The notes: a model not told the origin generated them from the sequence alone. A stretch of 8,414 bases of DNA from an uncultured Plesiomonas sp. (GCA_947071955.1 CAMTGL010000083.1:1-8414), one strand, 5' to 3'; positions 1 to 6,670 are shown, numbered from the stretch's first letter. Numbers and translations are program-made.

Positions 1-263
1 TCTAAGAGACCGGGCGGGTGGTTGATGCTCCGAGCCGAAGTGTAACGACTGTGCGTACTGATTTGAATAATGTGGATAACATGAAATTCGCCTTTTATAA
101 CGGTGAGGGCTGGCAAGATGGCTGGACAGAAGCCAGCAGCCTGCCACAAGCAATGCGTCTGACATTAACGCTGACCGGTCGCGGAGAGATAGAGCGAATC
201 TGGCTACTCGGCAGCGGTATTAGCGCACAACCGGATCAAAATAACGAAGAGGGCAGCAACTGA
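1..263 (+). CDS. gspJ: Type II secretion minor pseudopilin GspJ, C-terminal part, possibly frameshifted
   Basis: This is the 3' end of gspJ, a minor pseudopilin that forms the tip of the type II secretion pseudopilus with GspI and GspK. The frame from 18 to the TGA at 261-263 gives 81 residues with family-typical segments: FAFYNGEGWQDGW, LPQAMRLTLTL and GEIERIWLL. These match the C-terminal beta-rich domain of GspJ (full proteins are about 190-220 residues). The N-terminal helix and prepilin cleavage site lie outside the window. The same frame is closed by TAA at 3-5. The neighbouring frame, positions 2-16, reads LRDRA, which resembles the L-D-R-A segment that usually precedes this region. 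Losing one G from the GGG runs at 12-14 or 16-18 would join the two. The gene is therefore either frameshifted or carries a sequence error. Identity is firm from operon position; intactness is doubtful. Confidence 0.85.
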
Positions 264-1300
264 TGCCACACCTTCCTTTTTTGGCCGCCCGCCGCATGCG
301 AACCCCACCCCGTTCCGGTATGGCACTGGTTGTGGTGCTGATGTTGTTGGTGATTTTAACCGTGCTGGCCAGTCAGCTGACCGTCCGTTTGCAGCAGCAG
401 ATCCGGCGGGCCGAGAACCAGCAGCTCTACACGCAGGCCTACTGGTACGCCATGAGCAGTGAAGCTCTGGCTATCAGTGTATTAAATGCCTCATTAAGTG
501 ATGAGAAACGGGTTCATTTAGGGCAGCCATGGGCGGTTGGAAAGCAGACTTTCCCGCTTGATTTGGGCAGCATCACTACAGAATTAACTGACATGCAGTC
601 TTGCTTTAATCTCAATGCCATGGCGGGTTTAAAACATCAAGAAGGCAGCATTGAGCGGCCGCTACTGGCAAAACAGTTTTTAGCGCTGCTCGGTGGTATC
701 ACCATTGATGACAAGCTAATTGACAGCTATCAGGCCGAAGTCATCACCGACAGCCTGTGGGAGTTTATTGACAGCAACAGTACCGTGGAAACCCAATACG
801 GTGTGGAAGATAGCCACTATCTTGGCTTACCCGTTCCTTATCTTGCACCAAACACACTGCTGGCCGATGTCAGTGAATTTCGGGCCGTTAACGGCGTAGA
901 TGCTGCAACATATCAGGCCATCGCCCCTTATTTGTGCGCATTGCCCGAGAAAAAATTGGAGGTTAACGTCAACACGTTGACCGAAGATAAAGCCCTGTTG
1001 TTGCAAGCGCTGTTTACCCCCTACCTTTCACTTGAACAGGCACAAAGATTGATCAGTGATCGCCCGCGAGATGGCTGGATTGACGTACAAGCCTTCCTCA
1101 ATGCCCCTGAAATTGCAGGATTAGAGGATACCGTTAAACAAGCCGTTACGCCGATGCTGACGGTCAACAGCCACTATTTTCTGCTGACCTCTCGTACTCA
1201 GGTTGGGCGGGTAGAGCTCACACTGCGCAGCGGGTTGGCAAAGGGTAAAAAAGAGTCCTCATTTTATGTTCTGCGGCATCAGTTAGGAGAAGTTGAGTGA
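263..1300 (+). CDS. gspK: Type II secretion minor pseudopilin GspK
   Basis: GspK (345 residues) is the largest minor pseudopilin and caps the pseudopilus tip in complex with GspI and GspJ in the periplasm. A leader ends in RSG, so the prepilin peptidase should cut after Gly19. The mature protein then starts MALVVVLML, a hydrophobic helix at about 20-40. Mature position 5 is Val, not Glu; absence of Glu5 is the known GspK signature. Further family marks are Cys114 and Cys225 (a likely disulfide), WEFIDSN at 166-172, GVEDSHY at 180-186, NVNT at 235-238, and a helix-hairpin-like segment around 255-280. The ATG overlaps the gspJ stop (TGATG), with AAGAGGG about 10 bases upstream. Met12 (ATG at 296) would give a more usual short leader but has no visible ribosome site, so I kept the first ATG. 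Confidence 0.95.
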   Translation: MPHLPFLAARRMRTPPRSGMALVVVLMLLVILTVLASQLTVRLQQQIRRAENQQLYTQAYWYAMSSEALAISVLNASLSDEKRVHLGQPWAVGKQTFPLDLGSITTELTDMQSCFNLNAMAGLKHQEGSIERPLLAKQFLALLGGITIDDKLIDSYQAEVITDSLWEFIDSNSTVETQYGVEDSHYLGLPVPYLAPNTLLADVSEFRAVNGVDAATYQAIAPYLCALPEKKLEVNVNTLTEDKALLLQALFTPYLSLEQAQRLISDRPRDGWIDVQAFLNAPEIAGLEDTVKQAVTPMLTVNSHYFLLTSRTQVGRVELTLRSGLAKGKKESSFYVLRHQLGEVE

Positions 1301-2667
1301 ACGGTGTCCTCATTATTCGGTTACCCGCAGAAGCGACAGGTAATGTCAGTTGGTTGTTGTGGTCAAAAGAACAACAAAAACAGCTTATTGGTGGCGAACT
1401 GACTGGCACAGACGCACTTAATCAGCTCAGTGATTATCATCAGCACCCGCTTTGGGTACTGGTCCCAGGCCATCAGGTTAGTGTGCGTGCTTGTACCCTA
1501 CCAAAAGGTGCATCCAAGCAGGCCGAAAACTTACTGCCGGTGCTGCTCGAAGATGATCTGGCCGAAGATATTGATGATCTGCACTTTGCCCTGCTGCATC
1601 GCAGTGGAAGTGAAGCACAGGTAGCGATCATCCAGCGGCAAAAAATTGAGCAGTGGCTGGCATGGCTATCGGCAGCAGGGCTGAAAGCCCAACGCCTGCT
1701 ACCAGACTGGCTGGCACTGCCACTGCATGCTGATACCATCAGCGCAGTACAACTGCATGATGACTGGTTGATCAGGCCGCAACAGTGGCAGGGTTTTACC
1801 GCTGAAGAAACCCTGCTGCCACCCCTGTTTAGTGCGCTCAGTCATCAAGCCAAAAACAAGGCCGCAGAAGCACCCGCGCTTACGGTAACCGCCAAAAGCA
1901 CCGTGACTGACCATGCAATCGCTGAAAACCCCATTTCTGAAGTGTTGATACCTGAGCCGCATGCCGCTGATCACTGTTTGCACGTACAGAGCCGAAGCCC
2001 GTTGCCACACGTACTCTTACCGTTAGTGGCCATCTTGCCACTGGAGTGGGAAGCTACGGCGCTTTCCCACCATCAAACCGTGTTAGAACTGCTGGCACAA
2101 GGCGCTCAACAGGCCGGCGCGACCCAAAAAGCTAATTTACTGACGGGGGATTTTGCTCCGCAGCACGCCTATCAGCAGCAGTGGCAACGCTGGAAACAGG
2201 TGGCTATCGCTGCCTGCGTGTTACTCAGCTTGGTGTTTGTCGATCGCGGCGTGCAACTGTGGCAACTGACCCGTCAGGCTGATCAGGCTCAGTCACAGGC
2301 GGAAAACGCTTATCGGGCACTGTTCCCACAGCAAAAGCGGTTGGTGAACTTACGTGCACAGCTTAACGGCGTATTGCGCCAGATGCGCGGCCAGCCGGTT
2401 ATGCAGGGGCTGATCCCGCGCCTGCGGAAAGTGGCCGAAACCGTGACAAAAGAGCAGCAAGCCAACACCGCAACCTCCGTGCGTTTTATGGGCATGAAAT
2501 ATGATCGTGATCGTCAAACATTGCGTATTCAGGCTAAAGCTGCCGATTTTGCCCAGCTTGAGCAACTGCGTTCGGCACTCAGTAACCAATTTTCGGTCGA
2601 GCAGGGCCAGTTATCACGTGAAGCCGGCCAAGTGGTCGGCACACTCACTATCAAGGAGAAACCCTAA
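1297..2667 (+). CDS. gspL: Type II secretion inner-membrane platform protein GspL
   Basis: GspL (456 residues) spans the inner membrane once and links the cytoplasmic ATPase GspE to GspM and the rest of the assembly platform. Residues 1 to about 290 are the actin-like cytoplasmic domain, with the acidic segment LLEDDLAEDIDDLHF at 83-97 and the conserved N-L-L-x-G motif at 280-284. The membrane segment is about 302-317, after an Arg/Trp/Lys stretch. The remainder is a periplasmic coiled region followed by a ferredoxin-like domain. The start is GTG: it forms a GTGA overlap with the gspK stop and is preceded by TAGGAGA at 1284-1290. GspL is usually about 380-410 residues. The excess lies in a low-complexity stretch at about 182-235, rich in Ala, Pro, His and Thr, which looks like an expanded linker in the cytoplasmic domain. 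Confidence 0.94.
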   Translation: MNGVLIIRLPAEATGNVSWLLWSKEQQKQLIGGELTGTDALNQLSDYHQHPLWVLVPGHQVSVRACTLPKGASKQAENLLPVLLEDDLAEDIDDLHFALLHRSGSEAQVAIIQRQKIEQWLAWLSAAGLKAQRLLPDWLALPLHADTISAVQLHDDWLIRPQQWQGFTAEETLLPPLFSALSHQAKNKAAEAPALTVTAKSTVTDHAIAENPISEVLIPEPHAADHCLHVQSRSPLPHVLLPLVAILPLEWEATALSHHQTVLELLAQGAQQAGATQKANLLTGDFAPQHAYQQQWQRWKQVAIAACVLLSLVFVDRGVQLWQLTRQADQAQSQAENAYRALFPQQKRLVNLRAQLNGVLRQMRGQPVMQGLIPRLRKVAETVTKEQQANTATSVRFMGMKYDRDRQTLRIQAKAADFAQLEQLRSALSNQFSVEQGQLSREAGQVVGTLTIKEKP

Positions 2668-3149
2668 TGCCAATATGGTGGAAACAGCTCTCCTTACGTG
2701 AGAAACGTCTATTACAAGCGGGCGGGCTCTGTTTGCTGCTGGGTATTTTTTTCTGGGGGATATGGCAACCGCTGAATCACAATATTGCTCAACAGGCGCT
2801 GCGCTTGCGCCAAAACCAGCAACTGCTGACCCAGATACAAACCTCGGCGGATAGCATCCGCAGTTGGCAACAGCAGCAGGGCAAAACCACCACAGCGGGT
2901 AGCAGCAGCCAAAGCCTGTCGCAACAAGTCAGCTTAAGTGCCAGCCAGAACGGGTTAAAAGTGATCCGTATGCAACCACAAGAGAGATCTCTGCAGTTAT
3001 GGATAGAAGATCTTCCCTTTAATCAGCTGCTCAGTTGGCTGCTGAAATTGCGGCTCGAACAGGGTATTGAAGTCGTGTACCTCGATGTGCTTCCCACCGA
3101 ACAATCCGGCATGGTGAAAGTGGAACGTCTGCAATTGGAGCAACCTTAA
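2667..3149 (+). CDS. gspM: Type II secretion inner-membrane platform protein GspM
   Basis: GspM (160 residues, the usual family size) is a bitopic inner-membrane protein that pairs with GspL and stabilises it. A short cytoplasmic N-terminus containing the S-L-R-E-K-R-L-L segment (9-16), typical of the family, is followed by one hydrophobic helix at about 17-34. A Gln-rich, probably coiled-coil, segment covers about 40-70. The C-terminal half has the expected ferredoxin-like pattern, with VIRMQPQ and LPFNQLLSWLL. The ATG overlaps the gspL TAA (TAATG), and AAGGAG at 2653-2658 gives a strong ribosome site 8 bases upstream. Sequence conservation in this family is low, so the call rests on topology, length and position between gspL and gspN. 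Confidence 0.93.
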   Translation: MPIWWKQLSLREKRLLQAGGLCLLLGIFFWGIWQPLNHNIAQQALRLRQNQQLLTQIQTSADSIRSWQQQQGKTTTAGSSSQSLSQQVSLSASQNGLKVIRMQPQERSLQLWIEDLPFNQLLSWLLKLRLEQGIEVVYLDVLPTEQSGMVKVERLQLEQP

Positions 3150-3151
3150 AC

Positions 3152-3910
3152 ATGCGAACTGTGTGGAAAAGTACCCTGTTATTGGTCGGTGTGGTAGGCA
3201 TCAGTGCCATGGTTCATGCTCCGGCTTACCTGCTGCGCCCGCTGCTGACGGTTATCCAACCGGAGCTAAAACTGGGTACGCTTAACGGTTATTGGTGGCA
3301 GGGCAGTGCCGCCCAAGCCCGCTATCAGCAGTGGGATTTAGGGGAAGTTAGCTGGCGGATTAACTGGCTGGCATTACTGCAACTGCAACCGGCCGTTGAA
3401 CTCAAACTCGGTCAAAACAGTGAGCTGCATATTGCAGGTCACGGTGAAGTGCGCCGTACTTGGTCAGGCTGGCAGCTGCGTGAGTGGCGGGTTAGCCTGC
3501 CGGCCAGCAGTATCAATAACTTTGTACCGACACTGCCGATGACATTAAGTGGCCGTATGGATTTGAACCTCACCGAAGCTCAACTTACATCCGCAGGGTG
3601 CGAACAGCTGCAAGCTGTTGTTGTATGGAATCAGGCCAGTGCAACATTAATGGGCAATGAGCTTACAGCCAAACCGGCAGGAGCAATCCTCTCCTGTCCG
3701 AAACCGCAAACACTGCATGCGATCTTGAAAGCTCAATCGCCGCAATTTGTGGTTGATGCAAAAGCTAATCTGACCGCGTCCGGCTGGGATCTGCAAGGCA
3801 CTTTCCAACCGAAAGCCGACCTTGCCCCAATGTTCAAGCAAGGGCTGACACTACTCGGTTCGCCAGATGCACAAGGGCAGTACCCGTTGCAACTTAAGCA
3901 GCCGTGGTAA
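3152..3910 (+). CDS. gspN: Type II secretion protein GspN
   Basis: GspN (252 residues) is an accessory type II secretion protein anchored in the inner membrane with most of its mass in the periplasm. It is present in only some systems and its exact role is unsettled. An N-terminal hydrophobic segment at about 7-28 is the signal anchor. LGTLNGYWWQGSA at 41-53 is the usual N-terminal motif, Cys150 and Cys182 are the pair normally seen in the family, and the C-terminus GSPDAQGQYPLQL fits the family ending. It starts 2 bases after the gspM stop, with GGAG at 3137-3140. The gene ends in tandem stops, TAA at 3908-3910 and TAG at 3911-3913. It is the last gsp gene here: no prepilin peptidase (gspO) follows, so that enzyme must be encoded elsewhere, for example with type IV pilus genes. 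Confidence 0.92.
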   Translation: MRTVWKSTLLLVGVVGISAMVHAPAYLLRPLLTVIQPELKLGTLNGYWWQGSAAQARYQQWDLGEVSWRINWLALLQLQPAVELKLGQNSELHIAGHGEVRRTWSGWQLREWRVSLPASSINNFVPTLPMTLSGRMDLNLTEAQLTSAGCEQLQAVVVWNQASATLMGNELTAKPAGAILSCPKPQTLHAILKAQSPQFVVDAKANLTASGWDLQGTFQPKADLAPMFKQGLTLLGSPDAQGQYPLQLKQPW

Positions 3911-3978
3911 TAGAGTCTTGCCAAAATCACCTATGTACCTAATATCGTCAATGCCACAATCGGTGTAAAGGGAATAGC

Positions 3979-4006
3979 TTCACAACTATGCTGGTATACA
4001 TATTCT
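3979..4006 (+). promoter_or_regulatory. Possible sigma-70 promoter for nudE-cysQ
   Basis: TTCACA at 3979-3984 matches five of six bases of the -35 consensus. TATTCT at 4001-4006 matches four of six bases of the -10, with a 16-base spacer. It lies in the 255-base gap between gspN and nudE, the only place for a promoter of the nudE-cysQ pair. No convincing terminator after gspN is visible, so read-through from the gsp operon is also possible. Assigned by eye only. Confidence 0.3.
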
Positions 4007-4031
4007 GCTGTCAGCGTGGTCAAACGGCATT

Positions 4032-4147
4032 CTCAGCGGTACTATCAGCAGGATAATCAGCAGAGTAACCAGCAGAGCAACATCAACAAAAATATCAGCA
4101 GAGTCATATCAGCGTAGTCGCAGGGTCAGCGACATGATCAGCACAGG
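4032..4147 (+). repeat. Degenerate 12-base tandem repeats in the nudE leader
   Basis: Variants of ATCAGCAGAGTA recur at 4032 (CTCAGCGG), 4044 (ATCAGCAGGATA), 4056 (ATCAGCAGAGTA), 4068 (ACCAGCAGAGCA), 4082 (ATCAACAAAAAT), 4094 (ATCAGCAGAGTC), 4108 (ATCAGCGTAG), 4125 (GTCAGCGACATG) and 4137 (ATCAGCACAG). Successive starts are 12, 12, 12, 14, 12, 14, 17 and 12 bases apart. The array sits between the possible promoter and the nudE start, so it would be in the 5' untranslated region. The function is unknown; it may be a decayed minisatellite or a multi-site binding element. Confidence 0.65.
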
Positions 4148-4165
4148 GGCAACGCAGGGCGCATC

Positions 4166-4750
4166 ATGGATAAAATATTGCACAAACCAACCATACTCTC
4201 GGTAACCACCGCAGCCCGTTCACGCTTATTTCATATTGAATCGGTAAACTTACGTTTTAGTAACGGCGTTGAGCGCGTGTACGAGCGGATGCACCCTAGT
4301 CAGCGAGAATCAGTGATGATTGTGCCGATTATCGATAATGACTTACTGCTGATCAGCGAGTACGCCGTTGGTGTTGAGGGTTATGAGCTCGGATTCCCCA
4401 AAGGGCTGGTTGATCGCGGAGAGAGCGTGTTGGCCGCTGCCAACCGTGAACTGATGGAAGAAGCTGGTTTTGGTGCCCATCAACTGACCGTCTTAAAATC
4501 GGTCATGATGTCACCGGCGTACTTCTCAAGCCGGATGACACTGCTACTGGCGCGAGATCTCTACCCCTGCAAGCTCGAAGGCGATGAGCCAGAACCACTC
4601 ACCCTGATCCGCTGGCCGTTAAGTGATATTGACGCACTGCTGGCTCTGCCGGAATTTAATGAAGCACGTGCCATGACAGCTCTGTTTATGGTACGTGATT
4701 GGCTGAATAACCAGACCGTACATCATGCCGAACAAGCATCTCAACCTTAA
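4166..4750 (+). CDS. nudE: ADP compounds hydrolase NudE (Nudix family)
   Basis: NudE is a cytoplasmic Nudix hydrolase that cleaves ADP-linked compounds such as ADP-ribose, NADH and diadenosine polyphosphates, using divalent metal. The 194-residue protein carries a complete Nudix box at 80-102: G80, E86, R94-E95-L96, E98-E99 and G101-F102, fitting GX5EX7REUXEEXGU. The N-terminal LHKPTILSV, FSNGVERVYERM (31-42), YELGFPKGL and the later FNEAR match E. coli NudE (186 residues) closely over the whole length. The ATG has only a weak AGGG at 4156-4159, 6 bases upstream, so translation may be modest. cysQ follows after 12 bases, implying an operon. Both enzymes act on adenosine phosphate metabolites, a plausible housekeeping link. 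In E. coli the two genes are far apart. Confidence 0.95.
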   Translation: MDKILHKPTILSVTTAARSRLFHIESVNLRFSNGVERVYERMHPSQRESVMIVPIIDNDLLLISEYAVGVEGYELGFPKGLVDRGESVLAAANRELMEEAGFGAHQLTVLKSVMMSPAYFSSRMTLLLARDLYPCKLEGDEPEPLTLIRWPLSDIDALLALPEFNEARAMTALFMVRDWLNNQTVHHAEQASQP

Positions 4751-4762
4751 GCGGAGAATCCC

Positions 4763-5572
4763 ATGACACCTGAGGCGCTGTTATCGCCGGTATTGGCGAT
4801 AGCCCAAGAGGCTGGTCAGTTGATTGCTGATATCTATCAACAAGGCAACTTTAAGCAGCAGATAAAATCAGATCATACGCCGGTCACCAGTGCTGATCTG
4901 GCCGCTCATGCCCTGATCAGTGAACGCCTACGCGCACTTACGCCAGATATCCCCGTTCTCTCAGAAGAGGAGTGTGATATCCCATTGAGTACCCGTAGCC
5001 AGTGGTCACGTTACTGGTTGGTTGACCCGCTTGATGGCACACAAGAGTTTATCTACGGTAGCGGCGAATTTACGACCATGATCGCCCTGATTGAGCAGCA
5101 TCAGCCGGTGCTTGGTGTTGTCTATGCACCTATCAGCAAAATCAGCTATTACGCAACCCATGGCGGTGGTGCTTTTAAACGTGATATCGCCGGAGTCACC
5201 ACCCGTTTACAGAGTCGCACCGTTGATGCACAGACAAAACAACTCACCTTTGCCGTCAGTCGCCGTCAGTCGGAAGCCATGCTGGCGGAACAACTCAACC
5301 CAGACTGGCACTATACCTTACTGCCACATGGTTCAAGCTCACTGAAAAGCTGCATGGTGGCCGAAGGTATCGCCGATTGTTACCTGCGCTTAGGCCCTAC
5401 TGGTGAGTGGGATACCGGTGCAACCCAGTGTATTTTGCATGAAGCGGGTGGTCATCTGTCAGATACCTACTTACAGCCACTGAGCTACAACCGCCGCGAA
5501 ACCCTCGAGAACCCGAATTTCATCAGCGTGGGTGATCCCGCACTTCCATGGAAAACCATTCTTACCAATTAA
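4763..5572 (+). CDS. cysQ: 3'(2'),5'-bisphosphate nucleotidase CysQ
   Basis: CysQ belongs to the inositol monophosphatase family and removes the 3'-phosphate of 3'-phosphoadenosine 5'-phosphate, a by-product of sulfate assimilation and acyl-carrier-protein modification. The 269-residue protein has the lithium-sensitive metal-site motifs: SEEE at 67-70, DPLDGT at 88-93, HGSSSLKSC at 189-197 and GEWDTGA at 214-220 with Asp217 as the second-site ligand. CysQ typically reads DPLDGTKEF; here Gln94 replaces the Lys. The second motif runs on as TQCILHEAGG, unlike the E. coli WDTAAG version, suggesting a different CysQ branch. It is some 20 residues longer than the E. coli protein (246), partly at the C-terminus. 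GGAG at 4753-4756 lies 6 bases before the ATG. It follows nudE closely and is probably co-transcribed with it. Confidence 0.93.
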   Translation: MTPEALLSPVLAIAQEAGQLIADIYQQGNFKQQIKSDHTPVTSADLAAHALISERLRALTPDIPVLSEEECDIPLSTRSQWSRYWLVDPLDGTQEFIYGSGEFTTMIALIEQHQPVLGVVYAPISKISYYATHGGGAFKRDIAGVTTRLQSRTVDAQTKQLTFAVSRRQSEAMLAEQLNPDWHYTLLPHGSSSLKSCMVAEGIADCYLRLGPTGEWDTGATQCILHEAGGHLSDTYLQPLSYNRRETLENPNFISVGDPALPWKTILTN

Positions 5573-5594
5573 ACGCATTCTTACTAATTAGATG
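5557..5594 (+). repeat. 19-base tandem duplication across the cysQ stop codon
   Basis: Positions 5557-5575 and 5576-5594 are adjacent copies of a 19-base unit beginning CATTCTTAC. They differ at three positions, and all three differences are transitions. The first copy contains the cysQ stop codon (5570-5572); the second is noncoding. This looks like a fairly recent slippage duplication. Confidence 0.7.
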
Positions 5595-5641
5595 TAAGTG
5601 AAATGAGCCGAATTTTCGTTTCGCGGTTACACTTCACTTAC
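5594..5641. repeat. Inverted repeat between cysQ and yjjU
   Basis: GTAAGTGAA at 5594-5602 and TTCACTTAC at 5633-5641 are exact 9-base inverted copies separated by 30 bases. No T-run follows on the plus strand, so a classic terminator is unlikely. A TATGAT hexamer (5644-5649, five of six matches to a -10) begins just after the right arm, but its -35 is poor. The element may be an operator-like pair or an RNA stem ahead of yjjU. Confidence 0.5.
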
Positions 5642-5678
5642 TCTATGATGCGTTTTATTGATGTCTGAAGGTCTGTTT

Positions 5679-6611
5679 ATGGGTAAGCGTCTGCCGTTAA
5701 GCTTGGGTCGAATTGAACCTTTGTCGATTGCCCATCCAATCCGCTATAACAAACTTGCACTGGTATGTGAAGGCGGCGGTCAGCGCGGCATCTTTACTGC
5801 CGGCGTATTAGATGAGTTTTTAGGTGATGAATACTACCCGTTTGGCCTGATTTTAGGCACATCTGCAGGCGCGCAAAATGCATCTGCCTACGTCCTCAAC
5901 CAGACCGGCTATGCACGTAATGTCATCACCCGCTTTACCACCCAAAAGCGCTTTTTCAGCCCGATGAGCTTTGCCTCGGGTGGGCATATGCTGAATTTAG
6001 ACTGGCTGATGGACTCTGTTTCACAAGTTTATCCGTTAGCATTAGAACGGGCTGAAAAACGCCTGCATAACCGTGAATTTCTGATGTGCGCCTCACGCTA
6101 TGACAACTTCAAACCGGTATACTTTCCTGCGCACGCTGATAGCTGGCACGACAGCATGAAGGCCTCATCTGCGATTCCAGGCTTATACCGAAATGGGGTT
6201 GATGTAGCCGGAGAGCGTTACTGGGATGGTGGTGTTAGCGCCGCCATCCCGGTGGAAGAGGCATATCGGCGTGGGGCCGATGTCGTCGTCGTGATCCGAA
6301 CTGTCCCTTCCGAGCCTTACTACACTTCAGAATGGCTGAGCCGGTTTAGCCAGTGGCTATCACACAGCAAGTTTAACCACATGGCGAAAATGGTCGAACA
6401 CCATGAGCAGAGCTACCAGCAAGCCCAGCACTTTTTACTCAATCCACCGGATAATTTACGGATTATTGAGATCTATCCACCGCACAATCTGGCCAGTAAA
6501 ACGTTGGGCAGCAAGCAAAATGAACTTGATCACGACTACTGGGTCGGGCGGCATTGCGGGCGTTACTTTTTATCTGCCGTCGCCCCGTGGTTACAAGCGC
6601 ACGCACAATAA
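5679..6611 (+). CDS. yjjU: Patatin-like phospholipase, YjjU family
   Basis: This is a predicted serine lipid hydrolase of the patatin family, using a Ser-Asp dyad; its natural substrate is not known. EGGGQRG at 31-37 forms the oxyanion loop, GTSAG at 60-64 holds the nucleophile Ser62, and DGG at 183-185 supplies the catalytic Asp. The protein aligns along its length with E. coli YjjU, including ASSAIPG, VVVIRTVPS, LRIIEIYPP and the GRHCGRYFL tail. I chose the ATG at 5679: its product begins MGKRLPLSLG, matching the E. coli start, and GAAGG at 5667-5671 lies 7 bases upstream. The in-frame TTG (5658) and ATG (5661) would add seven or six residues without a better ribosome site. At 310 residues it lacks the Pro/Ala-rich C-terminal extension of about 45 residues in E. 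coli. No signal peptide is visible. Confidence 0.92.
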   Translation: MGKRLPLSLGRIEPLSIAHPIRYNKLALVCEGGGQRGIFTAGVLDEFLGDEYYPFGLILGTSAGAQNASAYVLNQTGYARNVITRFTTQKRFFSPMSFASGGHMLNLDWLMDSVSQVYPLALERAEKRLHNREFLMCASRYDNFKPVYFPAHADSWHDSMKASSAIPGLYRNGVDVAGERYWDGGVSAAIPVEEAYRRGADVVVVIRTVPSEPYYTSEWLSRFSQWLSHSKFNHMAKMVEHHEQSYQQAQHFLLNPPDNLRIIEIYPPHNLASKTLGSKQNELDHDYWVGRHCGRYFLSAVAPWLQAHAQ

Positions 6612-6634
6612 AAACATAAAACATAAACATATTC

Positions 6635-6670
6635 AGGGAAGCGGTGAGTTTTATCTCTACACCGCGCCCT
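6635..6670. terminator. Possible terminator hairpin between convergent yjjU and coaA
   Basis: GCGGTG at 6641-6646 pairs with CACCGC at 6660-6665. The stem extends outward through AGGG at 6635-6638 and CCCT at 6667-6670 across small internal mismatches. Read on the minus strand, the sequence after the hairpin (down from 6634) is rich in T, with several TTTT tracts, so it could end coaA transcripts. On the plus strand the following bases are not T-rich, so its value for yjjU is doubtful. Confidence 0.5.

Noticed and set aside
1473..2010. Overlapping minus-strand open frames inside gspL
   Set aside because: They are antisense to a well-supported gene, with no motifs or ribosome sites, and are expected by chance in this coding sequence.
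3911..4031. Search for a gspO or gspS remnant after gspN
   Set aside because: None of the frames shows prepilin peptidase or lipoprotein motifs; only a possible promoter is visible.
3914..4117. Stop-free frame in phase with gspN after its tandem stops, including a Gln/Asn-rich stretch (YYQQDNQQSNQQSN)
   Set aside because: It has no ATG, no ribosome site and no recognisable domain. The Gln/Asn richness is just the 12-base repeat translated, and the 14- and 17-base spacings break the phase.
5573..5678. Intrinsic terminator after cysQ
   Set aside because: The 9-base inverted repeat has a 30-base loop and no following T-run, so it does not fit a terminator.
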